From Pyrrhosoma nymphula (Eukaryota; Arthropoda; Insecta; Odonata; Coenagrionidae): DNA of 64,000 bases. The notes beneath the pieces were generated by a model, which saw only the letters and a program-made list of their open reading frames with translations, was not told the origin of the DNA and made no database searches. The DNA lies in the NCBI GenBank assembly GCA_963573305.1, contig OY754332.1, positions 140,795,977-140,859,976 on the forward strand, read 5' to 3'. The translations under genes were made by a program, and so were the position numbers. Below, piece after piece: positions 24,601 through 36,900 of the stretch (positions within the stretch are counted from its first letter, which is position 1; every line of letters starts with the position of its first letter).

Positions 24601-27600
24601 AGGAATTACAGTTTAGGGCATCAAACATGATGACAAGTGTTCTTTTTTCAATTATTAGTTACAATTATATGATTTTAAAATGAAATAGCTGGAAAATCCA
24701 CATTCATTTATATACTAAGGCATTATCTTTTTTCCCAGGAAGGGGTTACAACTTCCTCGTATAATCCTCTTACAAAGGCCTTAGGTAGTTAGCTTTGAAA
24801 TGCAGTATTTTTTAAAAGAGAAAAATGTTGCAGGGCGTTACATTATCTCAACTAGTTGAGCTAGTTCACTAAAATATGTATTACAGCCGTATGGCTAGCA
24901 ATCAACTCCAAATAAACACAAGGCTGCCGAGTCATCCTATTTCCATTTACCTCAGAAGTCAAGATCGCCACAGGATACCAGCCACATTGATAACAATCGC
25001 CAGTGGAACAACCAAGTATGAGTAGAATTTATTTGCAAACATTAGGAATCTAACAGTTATGCTTTGATACTATCACCGGTGTGTTTGTTGGAATTAATAT
25101 AGACAACTTGTACTAGACACAATTGCAAGATTGTATAAAATACTCAATTGAAAGTAATCTTGGCGAACACGCTCGAATGGCTTTGAGTGAACAAAAGGTA
25201 GCGTTTAATTGCTTGAGTTCCTTGATAGACAATACATTTTTCTAATATTAAAGCATTTATAGCACAAAGAAGATCCTAAATAAATCACTGCGAGGCAAAT
25301 ATGAATAAAACATGGCTCAAATGGATATATTACATATTTTAAATGCCAAATAATTAGAAACCACATGGTGACTCAGAAAAAATACTGCTTTCCGAGATTC
25401 GAATCCGCAAGTAAGAGAAGCATTTATCCCACTTTCATGGGACATAGTGGTATTGAACGTTTTGCATATGGTAGACAGCAATTTGCACTAATAGGTACAG
25501 TGCAAATGCTATATGGAGGGAAGGAAACTGACTACAACGCTACCGACTACCAACTACAACGAAGGAAAGACTAATTCGTTGTAGTCGGCAGATTTCCTGT
25601 CGTATTTAACAAGTTATGATTGAAGAATCACCTGCAGCCTAGGTAGAACAAAGCGGAAATGTTATTTTTCAATACCAAAATTAGAAAATGATGCGTAAAT
25701 ATCCTTTGAATTTTCTTACATTCAAACCAAATACATCTAATTCTCACCTCGTCAATGTACCTCAGGCAGAAAGAGGTCTAGTTTCAAGAATTACGAATTC
25801 AGTACGAATTCCAATTGTCATATATGGTATAAAATTCTCGGGATAATATTTTTAGCAGAATAAAATTTAAAGGAAGGAAAGTTGAGGTTCCAAGAACTTG
25901 AAATAAAAAGAAAAGAACTGGTGAAGTGAAATCACATTTCAGAGCTCAATTATGCGTACCTAAAGATTTTTTGATGAACTTGCCACAAGGCAAAATGTCT
26001 TCCTGTGGTTGGAATAATTACCCATTATATTAAGGATTTAGGTTTAATGGTCCTTAACCCTCATCCCGGCCATGAATTCCTTTAAGTGATAGGATCATCA
26101 TATTTAAATAGATGTACTATTCTTGGCTTTGAAAAGGAATCGGTTCCGTAGCCACAACCCCTTACTTTTTCCTTAAAATTCCTTCTTAGACTAAACGTAG
26201 CCTTCGTTGCACCGAATTACACAGAAAAAATGCGATGGTTAGGCCTAATTTCTCTTGAGGCCTAAAAACTTTCTTATGACGCATTTAAAACCACCTTATT
26301 TCTTAAAACCAATTTTAAACGAGCAGGGCACACGCAATTCAGCCACAATGGATAAAATCAGAAACGACTTGATTGTTTCGTAAGACAGCACCACCGTACG
26401 GACAACCAAAGCAGCAGCAGAAATCCATCTTTTTCGAAATTTGCTGGAAGATTCTCTACTCAAGTCTTCTTTCTCAATACTTTTACATCTCTTTGTCGAT
26501 CTATAGCCAAGATAGTTGTGCAAATAACTATCCTAAAATATCATCTTCTCTGGCCAATTTTTTCCTTGTTTTATGAAGTGTGATGAAAATGAAGCTTGAA
26601 AAACAATTTTCTCCCGAGTTATGTTTATCGTGCTTCTTTCTTCACGTAAAGTATTTCATGTAGAAAATCACATTTTTGTGGTGGCGGTAAAATGCCTTCC
26701 CGACCAATCGCAAGTGTCCGGACATTATTCCCGGCAGTGGAGGATATATTATTTGAAACCTCAGTCCCAACTTCGACTGCTATAACTAAACCTTTTTTAA
26801 GGTGTATTATCCTGACTTAGGCATGGCGCGCTTACCTGTGGACCCCTTTTGTTCCTTTAGTTAGGAGCAGGCTGATTCCGACGCAGGATCATCTCTCCCT
26901 TCCTTAGTTCCCCGGGTAATCCTTCCCTCACCAATCAACCCAGCTGTCCTAAGTGATGCAAACCACTTAAGTTGTCAGTCACATCCTCAAACAGCTAACC
27001 AGCCAACGAAGATAAGCAAAGGACTCAGCTCGCTCATTATCCCATTTTGTGCTGGAAGACCGTCGTAAAGGGTGTTGTTGCCCCAGATCATCCATTGCAT
27101 GTTGTCGGCTCAGTGGTGTGGACGTACCCTAGGCACACCCTCCCGCTTCGGCCATAAATTTAGATTTACATAAGATAGCCGTGGCAAACGACGGTCGTGC
27201 GTTTCCTGCGGTGCGGTCGTGCGTTTCCAAAGCCGCGAAAGAAAAGGGGAAGGAGTGCAACGTGGGCATATCTATCGAGTTCAACGAGGATGGGAAAGGC
27301 ACGTGGGAAGTATGCTGGTTAAAAAAATGGACCAGATCCATAAATAACAGCGACTTCCCGCACTTACCCTGTCAAGTGACTCACGTAGTGGTTCTAAAGG
27401 TGGAGCAATAAGCATCTAGAGCACAATTTACGTTTAAATCTACATAATGCTTTGTCTGGCATGCTCTGATGAGGCTTGTGGCAGCTGTAAAGGAGGGATG
27501 ATGGAAACCACAATTGAAGTGATCATAGCTACCTTTTACAAGCTGCTGGTGACGATGGAAAGTCCTATCGTGCTGATATATCAGGCTCGGGGCTAGCCTA

Positions 27601-27999
27601 CCGCTACTGAGGGCGTCAACCGGGTTGCGGTTGGTGGGCCGACCTTTTCATATGAAAGTTAGCTGCGATATTTGCGAGTTTACTCGACGAATAAGTCGTG
27701 GAGAAAAAACTGTGGTATCTGAAGGGTGTAGGGGGCCATGCTTGGGTAACATGGCTCAAAAAATCTACGAATGCGCGTGAAGATCCCGAGATTAGTTGGC
27801 TGCCGCCAACTAATTGGGAGCCAGTAATCCGGAGGAAGAGGTAGCAGCCCTCCCAAATATGAGTGAAGGTGGTGACCGCTTGGGTCGGAACAGCGAAACT
27901 CATTACACAATAGGTGAGGCCCTAACAGTGCTACCTTAACCTGCCTTGACAGAGTATAATTATAATTTGGTCATAATGAAAGGTCAGATTAAGTTTAAA

Positions 28000-28470
28000 A
28001 AACTAAAGAGGTTAATGAATAACCGCTATCAGGTGGAAGGAATGAGGGAAACAGAACTAAGGTTGGTGTCTCAAAGTACTTAAGACCAAGTTGAAGAGGA
28101 TGGAAACGATTCAGAATCAATCTAAGAGAGATTGCGAGAGATCTGTTAAGGAATTTTTTATGTAGCCGAAGAGAAATTAGGGAAGAGAAAGATAGAGAAT
28201 TGGAAGCAATGGATTATACAGAAAGCCTTGGATCTTATAGATATAAGATTAAAGAAAAAAACTCAAAAATAGAGGATGGACCGCAGTATATTGTAAGAAA
28301 TGCGATCATCCGAAAAGCAAGAAAGGCCAGAGGAGAATGGATGAAAGACAAAGATAGAGAGCTAGAGATAACGAGCTGGAAGATAATATATTCCAGTTAA
28401 GAATTAAATGTGCTTGCAGAACTGTAAGAAGTTACTTAAAAGAAAATAAAGGTATTTGCCTTATGGAGTT
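28000..28470 (+). mobile_element. Possible LINE ORF2 linker remnant
   Basis: The + frame 28200-28400 is rich in Lys, Arg and Glu and contains RKARGEWMKDKDRELE, a pattern found between the endonuclease and RT domains of several LINE families. Flanking frames continue in the same style from about 28000 to 28470, with stops. The preceding 27400-27960 could be its 5' part. There is no catalytic motif, so the call is tentative. Confidence 0.4.
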
Positions 28471-29314
28471 AAAAGAATTAAGTTCTTATCGAAAGCGAGG
28501 AAAATACTTGTGTCCTCTACACCCTGCGTACTGATGAAAATAGCATTTTACCTTGTCAAAAGAAGCTATCTATGCATATTAGGGATATGCAATAACTTTA
28601 CTCTGTATTTCTTCTGCTCAAATACCATTTAATGTATCTAAATAGTCATGAAAATGGGGTTTATAAATGAGAGCCACGATATTTGCAAATAGTTCTCATT
28701 TATCCTTACCACATGATGTATATTTCTTTAGTTGAGGAAAGTTGTAGACTTTATTTATGAAGTTATATAAGTTGAACAGCTCTTAACCACTGGTTTTCCA
28801 CGCATTCACAAAACGCTATATTTCAATCTAATTATGGTGGCTTGTAAATAATCAACCACAAGATGTAAACTAGCTAATCACTTCAGACACGTTCTCATGA
28901 AAACCCCGCCCTACCTGTTCTACTATTCTACACGGAAATGGTGGTAACCGGAAGGTTCAATTTACTTCGCGATATCAGCGCTTTCGGAAGTCTACATATT
29001 ATTTGCAATCTCTTTGTTTGAAACCTAGTTTGGTGGATAACGATACATATCTTAGGAAAAAATAATGAAGCTAATTTCTATCCTTGCTGTTGTTATTCTA
29101 ATATTATAGTCTACTCATATTCTATTGTTACTGCATTATGTGTCGTGACTTCTCCAGCAGTTAATTCATATTGCTTGGATTCATTTTGGTAAACACAAAT
29201 TAACGCTACTCTTCATAACGTAAATTAATAACATTGGTTTTAACCGTGTAGTCTTAGTAAGTATAGAAACTAACTAGCCTTTACTAACACTTATCCCTTC
29301 TATTTTCTCATCAG
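28471..29314. other. Intron end, no feature recognised
   Basis: AT-rich intronic DNA up to the pyrimidine tract and TCAG acceptor at 29311-29314. Confidence 0.6.
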
Positions 29315-30582
29315 GTAGATGGGTCCTTGGCCTTGTCGTGTGCCAGTTCTGGTTGTCGGCAGACTACACTGCGAGCACAGCATCCATATTCAACCTGTTT
29401 ATCCTAAGCGTCGACCGTTACTGGTCCATCACTTCGCCTCTCCGCTACCTGCGCAAGAGGACGAAGAAGCGTGCACTTATTATGATCGGCCTGGTGTGGG
29501 TTGTATCAGCGCTTTGGATTCTGCCAATCATCGGCTGGCACCACTTGGGCCACGGAAAGCGCGCATATCCCCCTTCAGTCTGCGAGACGGAGTTTGCCGG
29601 GAACGTCCTCTTCAAAGTGACGGCCGCGATCATCAACTTCTATTTCCCCTCCCTGTTGATGGTCTACCTTTACGGCAGGATCTTCTTCGAGATTAAAAAG
29701 AGAAGCCGATTTGAAATCGGCCAGTGCAACCACAGTCGGTTGTACGGTGCGGATAACGAGGACTCTTTGGCCGAGGAGCGACATCAGGCAACCCCAGGGG
29801 CCTCCATGGGTGGAGGCGAGGGGGGAAGAGGCCACGGTGTCGGAGGCCGGTCGCGCGGCTGGTCGCGCGGCCGTTCGTCCTTGAACCGCTCGACGCGCAT
29901 CAATGAGCGCAACTCCTCACTCACCCTGCCCGAGTGGCGCCCCCGACCCCCAACGCCCCCCAACGGCGAGATGCGTCAGCTGCACCAGTTCCGCAACTTG
30001 ACCGTGCTAACGTACCGTGAGGAAGGCTCGCTGGTTGGTCACGTCCCACGCCACGAGGGCATGTCCCACTTCGAGGGCGTGACTGTGAACGTCGAGTATG
30101 TCACGGACGCGACCACGAGGGGTGGAGACCGACCGCCGCCGCCGTCGCCGCCGCCGGGGCCGCAGCCGCCCGCGACCCAAAACTGGACCACCCGATCCAG
30201 CGCCGCTCCCCGACTGATACGGGCCGGTAACCAGACGATGACCCGGCACATGAGGGGTACTACGACCCGTAAACGGGGAGGCACGGACTCCATCGTGCTG
30301 CAGAAGGAGAAGAAGGCTGCGAGGCAGCTTGGAGTCATCATGGGGGCATTCATGCTGTGCTGGCTCCCATATTTCGTCCTCTTCATGGTCATTGCTTTTT
30401 GTGAAGACTGTGTAGATCCCAAAATTCACACAGCTACAATTTGGCTAGGCTATGTGAACTCGACACTAAATCCAATCCTATACCCTCTTTGTAATGCTAA
30501 TTTCAAGAGGGCTTTTAAAAGGATGCTTGGCTTAAATCGTAAATCTCCACTTAATATTCATGGCAGACTGATAGGCCAATAG
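29315..30582 (+). CDS. Histamine H1-type amine GPCR, terminal exon (TM3-TM7)
   Basis: Rhodopsin-family receptor, expected at the plasma membrane and, from its likeness to H1, probably coupled to Gq. The exon encodes about 422 residues. Landmarks: Cys 9 (29341) to pair with the Cys in PSVCETEF; Asp 16 in WLSADY (29362), the amine-binding 3.32 residue; STASIFNLFILSVDRYW with the DRY motif at 29413; W in TM4; FKVTAAIINFYFPSLLM in TM5, keeping the Lys and Asn that contact ligand in H1; CWLPYFVLFMVIAFC in TM6 (30358); WLGYVNSTLNPILYPLCN in TM7 with NPxxY at 30469. Intracellular loop 3 (about 29700-30300) is near 200 residues, rich in Gly, Arg and Pro. The tail is short, as in H1, and the stop is TAG at 30580. 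Muscarinic and 5-HT receptors differ in TM5 and TM7. The family call is firm; H1 orthology is inferred. Confidence 0.95.
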
Positions 30583-30749
30583 ATTTAAACGGACGATGAC
30601 TTACGCTCTTGTAAAAGTATATTTCCTCGTGAAATACTTTACACATGACTTGACAAATGAATTGAAACCTTGTGGACTCAAGATTTTTGTAGCTTCACGA
30701 ATTAAACAAATAGTTGCAGGCTTGAATTTGTGGAACTCTTTCATTATTA

Positions 30750-30923
30750 AAAGAAAAAGAAACTTCAAATAGTATTTATCCACACCTTTATTCATACTAC
30801 CAAAGCAGGTTTCAACGGATAACCGTCCTTGAAATGACCTTGAAAACGACTTATCCATTGAAACCTGGGTTGGTAGTGTGAATAAAGGTGTAGATAAATA
30901 CTATTTGAAGTTCCTTCTTTCTT
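30750..30923. repeat. Foldback hairpin just 3' of the receptor stop codon
   Basis: The left arm at about 30750-30823 (AACTTCAAATAGTATTTATC, then CACACCTTTATTC onward) pairs with the right arm at 30847-30923 over about 75 bp with some ten differences. The loop is about 25 bases. It starts 168 bases after the receptor stop, so it probably lies in the 3' UTR or just beyond. No ORF. Likely a short palindromic transposable element. Confidence 0.85.
30881..30886 (+). terminator. Candidate polyadenylation signal AATAAA for the receptor gene
   Basis: AATAAA lies about 300 bases after the receptor stop, inside the right arm of the hairpin. It is the first canonical hexamer I see downstream. No transcript data are available. 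Confidence 0.35.
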
Positions 30924-33900
30924 TAATTTTTGTAGCCCTCTCGGTCATTTTAAAAGTTGATTATTTTTGTGCATGGGTGCTTAAAAATGTTTTATCTAAT
31001 TATTTTCACATTTAAAAAAGCAATTTGTGATAATTTTCCACAGAAGTTATAATTCTTGATCTGGTTTTTCTGGTATGATCTTTTTCATTCACAGTCAAAA
31101 GATTTCAATAGCATTGGATTCAGTTTGCTAAAGTCAGTATTTGCAAAAGTCAGTATTTTTTTAACAACATTTTTTATTTCTTCACCCTGTATTAAACTAA
31201 ATAGTCAGAAAATTTCTGAATGTGGTATTTCAATTTACCTGAGTTGGCTCACGTGTATACATATTTTAAATTTTAGAATAGGATATTGTTTGATCTTTTA
31301 GGTTATTGCTTAAAAATGAAAAAGAAATAACATTTGTTTTGACTCCGGTTTTCAACTTTAATCATATAACTTGTAACGAAACATTGTATTTACCCTGTAA
31401 GAGCCAGAGAGGGTGGTTGGCAGGGGAGACTAAGAAGACGAGAATAGAAATACCACGTTTTCTCCTAAGTATTCACAACCATGATCCCACTTTGGTGCGG
31501 CATTCTTTATGATCAAGATTTCCGTATATGATGAAATGTTAACGATCATCCAAGGTAGAATCAGTTAAATAATTACGCACATAGCTAGAAATGAGTAACA
31601 ATGACTATGGCGTGTCAATGCATACGTGAAGCTAGTCAATGCATATTCCGCTGTATAATTCTAATTTATCAGCAAACTGATATGCGACTGCTTAATTTGA
31701 GTAAGGAGTCATGGCTCCCGGGATTAGTTACGCCTACCATGAGGCATAACATATGCACGTTAATACGGGCATCTATTTCACTCTGCGCAATGAAGTAGGG
31801 AAAGGGTTTTCTCAAATTAACGGATGTAAGCAACCGAGCTTAAGTGTTGCATGTAGATTTATGGTTTAGTTTTTCACTTTACCGTTAATGTTTTAACACA
31901 TACATTTGCATTTCAAAATGATATCGAATATGGCTTTCACAAATTTAAGGGAAGTGCGGGAGATAGCTTTTCCACCCCTAATATGGTCATAAATTTCAAG
32001 AGTTTTACTCAGTATCTCTTCTCAAATTTATTTCGTATTCAAACCTACCATTTATGTTTGCGGTTCCTTGTTTAGAGTTATGGTAACTGTGCCACCTTAC
32101 GTTAAATGTTTCGCATGCAACGAATAATCCCTCGAACGCATCTTGTGTTCTAGACCATTGCGTAATTGATTCTAAAATTAGACAATTAGAAACCCTGACA
32201 CTCTTTTCCACCAGCCAGAACTTCAAAGAAACTATTTTTTTTAATATTCCAATGGTAGTTCATATATTCTAATAATTTTTTTGTTACCTACAGTTTAACA
32301 TTCTAACTTAAAAGACTAAAACACACAAAATAATCTTCAAATAAATGTGTAATTGGCTTGTTACAAAGAATGATGAAATTTCTGTGACTGAGGTACTGTA
32401 TTCATACCGGGGTTAAGGATATTATTTGAAACTCTAGATAAAATAACAATTTACTATGCCCTGGAAAATGTATGCATCATCACCTACGTTGAGTTGTATA
32501 CCATGCATAATATAAGTTGAGTTAAAAATTTGGCCCCATACTCAATTCCGTATGAAAACCACTGAATATCCTAAAGGTATTCTTCTATACACAATATCTT
32601 TAATTGCACAAACGTCCATCAGTTTAAATTTTCTACACTCATTCAGGAATTTAGTCCCAAAAATAGATCTACCATAAGTATGTTAAATAAAATATTAAAT
32701 GTTCGATTGACGATTGTCAAGCCCTGCTTTTAACCCGAGAGTCCAACATGGGTAGATAATTAGTAGTTAAGTGTGTTGTGGCTTATAATTTTAATTTACA
32801 TTTTCCAAGCTAGTTTTCACAATATATGTAATTTAAATCGGCATAATGTCTACTGCCATTTGCGATTTTATCAAACCGTGCGTAGAAATGCCATATTGTT
32901 TTGTTCCTAAGGACATTTCTTAATCCATTTAGTTTTCTATCACTAAAAACAAACCTGTGATTGAAGCTCTACACTTCTGAGTACTTTATGCTTTCGGCAA
33001 TGTTAAGCGTAAAAATATACATATTATCATTCTAAACAAGATCTTCCTTTGAGCCTCCAACATCAATGATATTTGCGGTACTTTCGGATTTCCTTTCCTA
33101 TGTGGTTATGCTGCGAACAATTAATTTATGTAATTTAAAGGTATAGTGGTTTCAGGACTTTAAGGCATAGTGCATTCGGTGATGCTTTCCCATATTTCAT
33201 AAATGTTATTATGCATACAGATTTAATTCAAACTCTTAAGCGCGGCTCGGTACAGCGTCTGGCATTACATTTCAACTTACACCATTCCTTTGGAGGATCA
33301 TTTGGTTGTTCCCAGGCATTGTCAGCCATGTAAACATAATGTGACTTGAGCGTTAAATCATACGTTGCATATGAATAAATCTCAGCACTATGCATTAATC
33401 TTATGTTGCTTGAAAAATAACTGAAACAAATTAGTGACAATGTTTTCTTAACCCAAGTGTTCATAGTCCTCTTTTTCTATGTTTTTAAAGAAATTCCTGG
33501 GTTTTTCTAATGTGGAAGAATAAATTATTAAGTACGTATAATAGTGTTTGCAAATTTTTTTTTTTAAGATTGACATTATGCATACTTTGTTATTTCAAGC
33601 TAAAAAAATATACTAATCATATGTTTTGGTCCACAAACGTTAGTTTCAACTTTTCTTCGCTTATTTCATAAATAATCTTAATACATGAGACTTCTTGATA
33701 TCAAAATCAACAACTCCAGCCTAAATTTATTGAAATAACTCCTATATTCCTGTAGTATTTCCTTATTTTTTGCCTCTGCCAGAACTTCTATCAGAGAATT
33801 TCCTTATGAAAAAATATATAGACTTTTGTGTTTGAGAATCTAGTAACCATCTCACGGATTAGTCTTAACAATTTATTTCCACTCCTATGATGTCTAGGTG

Positions 33901-36900
33901 AAATTCTAGCGCTCATGCTCTCTCCTCTGCTCACCTGCTGTGAAAAGATTTTTCCGAATGAAATAATTAAAATAATATTCACGAAAATTCACTTGCAAGC
34001 TCATTTTGGAGCAGAAATATTTGAAGTTAACCAGCATTTTACCACAGTATTTCTGTATTTGGATCTATTTTATTCTCCGTAAAGTTGCTAAAAACAAGTC
34101 ATAATGCTTTCCTAACCGCGTATACTCTTCCTCTTGTTTTTGTTCTTTCCACCCCATTCTTCAAATGCTTTCAGGGGTCGCATTTTGTAGCCCATGTCAC
34201 TGGTTCTGAATCCAAGGCTATGGTTTGGGGTAGCGTATCATAGCTTTTCAGCCTCGGCGAATTAATAGTTGCCCTTCATTACAAAGGCATACGGTATCAG
34301 CTACTGGTCATCCAAATATGGCGTATATTTTATAGATCTATCGATGATGAATTAAAACAGTCCAATAGTAAATTTTACGTACACTGTAAAATGCTAGGCT
34401 TCCTCCTACATCTGTAGCAGGGAAGAGACTGTTGAGAATAATATCGCGTAATAAGTTCATCTGATACGACGAAGGATATGAGTAGCTGAAGTAGGAAAGG
34501 GTAAGGATAGCTGAAGACACTGTGCTCTTGCTTAGATGAGGCATTTAAACATGCGGGAATTTATGGAGAAAATTCCGGAAAAGATCAAAATCCGTAAACT
34601 ATTTATTTCTCATATGCATTTACAAGACTAGCCTGAAGATTTTTCCGAATGAATTAATTAAAATACTATTCACGAAAATTCACTTTCAAGCCCAAAATGA
34701 GCCTGATTTTAGCTCGAAAGGCTTACCGAAAAGTAACGATACCTTTCGATTTAAGTATTAATAGTAGATGGTTTAAAAAAGGAAATTCTGTTGTAAAAAC
34801 AATTATTATTAAAAATATCAAGACTAATGACTTAATGTGGTATATTCTTTCAATTAATTTCCTTAATGAATGAATATAACTACAATAAATTTGACTGATG
34901 TGAAACTAGAGAACAAATTTTATGAAGCAATGCTTTGGATGAACCACTGATGATATTTAATACAGTTTCTTTTTTTAATGCGATTAAAAATATGATATTG
35001 ATTTAAAACGAAGCATAGTTTCAGAAAAAAGGAATAATACTGGACGTAGTAGCCTTACTTACTTGCTTACCTGCAGCCTTACTTACTTGCTACAGATTCT
35101 TTTGGTAGATTTCTGATCCCACTTGGCCGCCATATTGGAGCTCACTACCTTATCCTAATTAGGCTTCGTACTCAATACTTAAAAAAAATTAATAAATCTC
35201 TTATCTAATAGAATATCAATGTTAAAACAGCCTTAAAAATGCTCTCGGTAGGCTTTATAGAGATGTAGTTCGTAGCGAGCATAAGATATTTAGTGTTACT
35301 TATGTGCGTAACTTAGTATGTGCTATATAGCGTGTACATTTGCAGCTTTAATATTGTATATTTCCATGTATACCTTTATTAACTTTATTGTATATAGATT
35401 ATAAGAATAATCACTGAGGTATTTACACCAGTTAGAATAATAATAGAGTTAGCTGACTAGTCATGGTAGTGAGTCAAGGGGAGATTATGGAGGGAATATC
35501 CGGAATAATTCTTCTACGTGATGTTTTAGGAAAAAGTGTTTTGCTGTAATTGGTGAAAAATAATAATTTTTTAAATACCTTCATCATTTTTTTTCTAAGT
35601 CCAAAAGTTTTGAACCTTCTATCATTCCGAGTCATCCATCCCGTTCATGTCAAACTCTCTGCTTGAACCTACCATCGGCTTCCGCGATTCGGCGATAGCC
35701 GCGTCTAGCGAGTTTCATGCACGTATAAAATGTATCGAGTAGTCAGCTAGTTTCATTGGCCACCCACAGAATCACAAAGAAAGGGTGGAGAATTTGTGAT
35801 TTATTAATTCTCACCGCAGTGATAGACCTCTCCCCAATTGCAGAATGCGACCCTTCATTTCTAGTCCAACCAAAGCAATTAACCAAAGCATAATTTTAAA
35901 TCCCTGTATTTTGGTAGCATTTTAACGAGCCGTTTTGTTTTTCCTAGTTTTAATACGGAGTAGAGACGCTAATCTTTTTTTTTATTCTCATGAATGCTGG
36001 TATCAACTAAGATTTTTTTCTCAATGCTGTAGATATCAGGTCACATACGTTTTTCAAGCAGCAGGTCTTTCTCTATGATGTGTTGTGTTGTTTTGTGTGT
36101 GTGTGTGAGTGTTTGGTATGCATAATAATTGATGAAATTCTGCATGAACTCTTTGTTGACGATATTAAAACCAATGTGCCTTTAATTCACCACGTTTGGT
36201 CCAGCCACAACGCTTTTTGTTTAGTGTGCATTGAAGACAAATTTGATTAGTGTTTTTTCTATTGAAGAGAGTACGGCACACTTAATGAAGCGTGTTTACA
36301 TCCGTTTAGGGGAAAAGCTGCTTAATGACTTCTCTTTGAATACTCAATATTGAGTTTAAACACGTCAGTGTTTGCTGTCACATGCAAAAATCATCTCGAG
36401 ACCAGGCACGTCACTGCATCTACTGAGTTACTTTCGTGAGAACATAATGTAACTTCCTCTTTCTGCTCTTACGCCGTGAAATGGAATTCCAAGGGCTTTA
36501 ACTTCCAATTTCGATCTTGAAAGATCTTCTATGAGATTCTGTTGAGCTAACTCCTTCACTAGAGCATTGAACGCAGGCGGCGTGAATAGTAGGGATTCAT
36601 CACTGTTGGCATCGTGGATACCATCACTGAATCAATCTTCAATGAACGTTTCAAAATCTTATCGCGAATCTTAAATCTTATCATTTCCAATAAAAAACTC
36701 AACCTTGCATTCAAGCATATTTTCCCTGCATCTTAGAATATTATTACTTTCATTTGAATTGATCGTGGAACGTAATAGATGCTACCAGTTTCCAGGCTGG
36801 TATTTAAGCATTGAAAGTACACGTGAATATTTATTTATTTGAGGTTATAATTTATTAAATATCTCTCTTATTTTTTAAACAAATTCAATAGGTCCGATAG

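Larger units (their letters stand above)
15446..29314 (+). other. 13.9-kb intron of the receptor gene
   Basis: The intron begins GTGAGACC and ends TTTTCTCATCAG. The split codon is G|GT (Gly), so the protein reads across as ...VYAIT-G-RWVLG. It is filled with AT-rich DNA and mobile elements, listed separately. Between 20700 and 28000 I see no gene. A GC-richer block at 16540-17160 and another at 26680-27410 (with a 76-codon + ORF at 27181) stay unassigned. A C-rich, pyrimidine-biased tract lies at about 21558-21690, and a small tandem of AAATACCT units at 23195-23265. Confidence 0.85.

Noticed and set aside
25390..25425. B-box-like GAGATTCGAATCCGCAAG
   Set aside because: An isolated B-box match on the minus strand with no A box or SINE body around it.
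30007..30429. Two minus-strand ORFs of 127 and 140 codons opposite the receptor loop
   Set aside because: They are shadows of a GC-rich coding exon.
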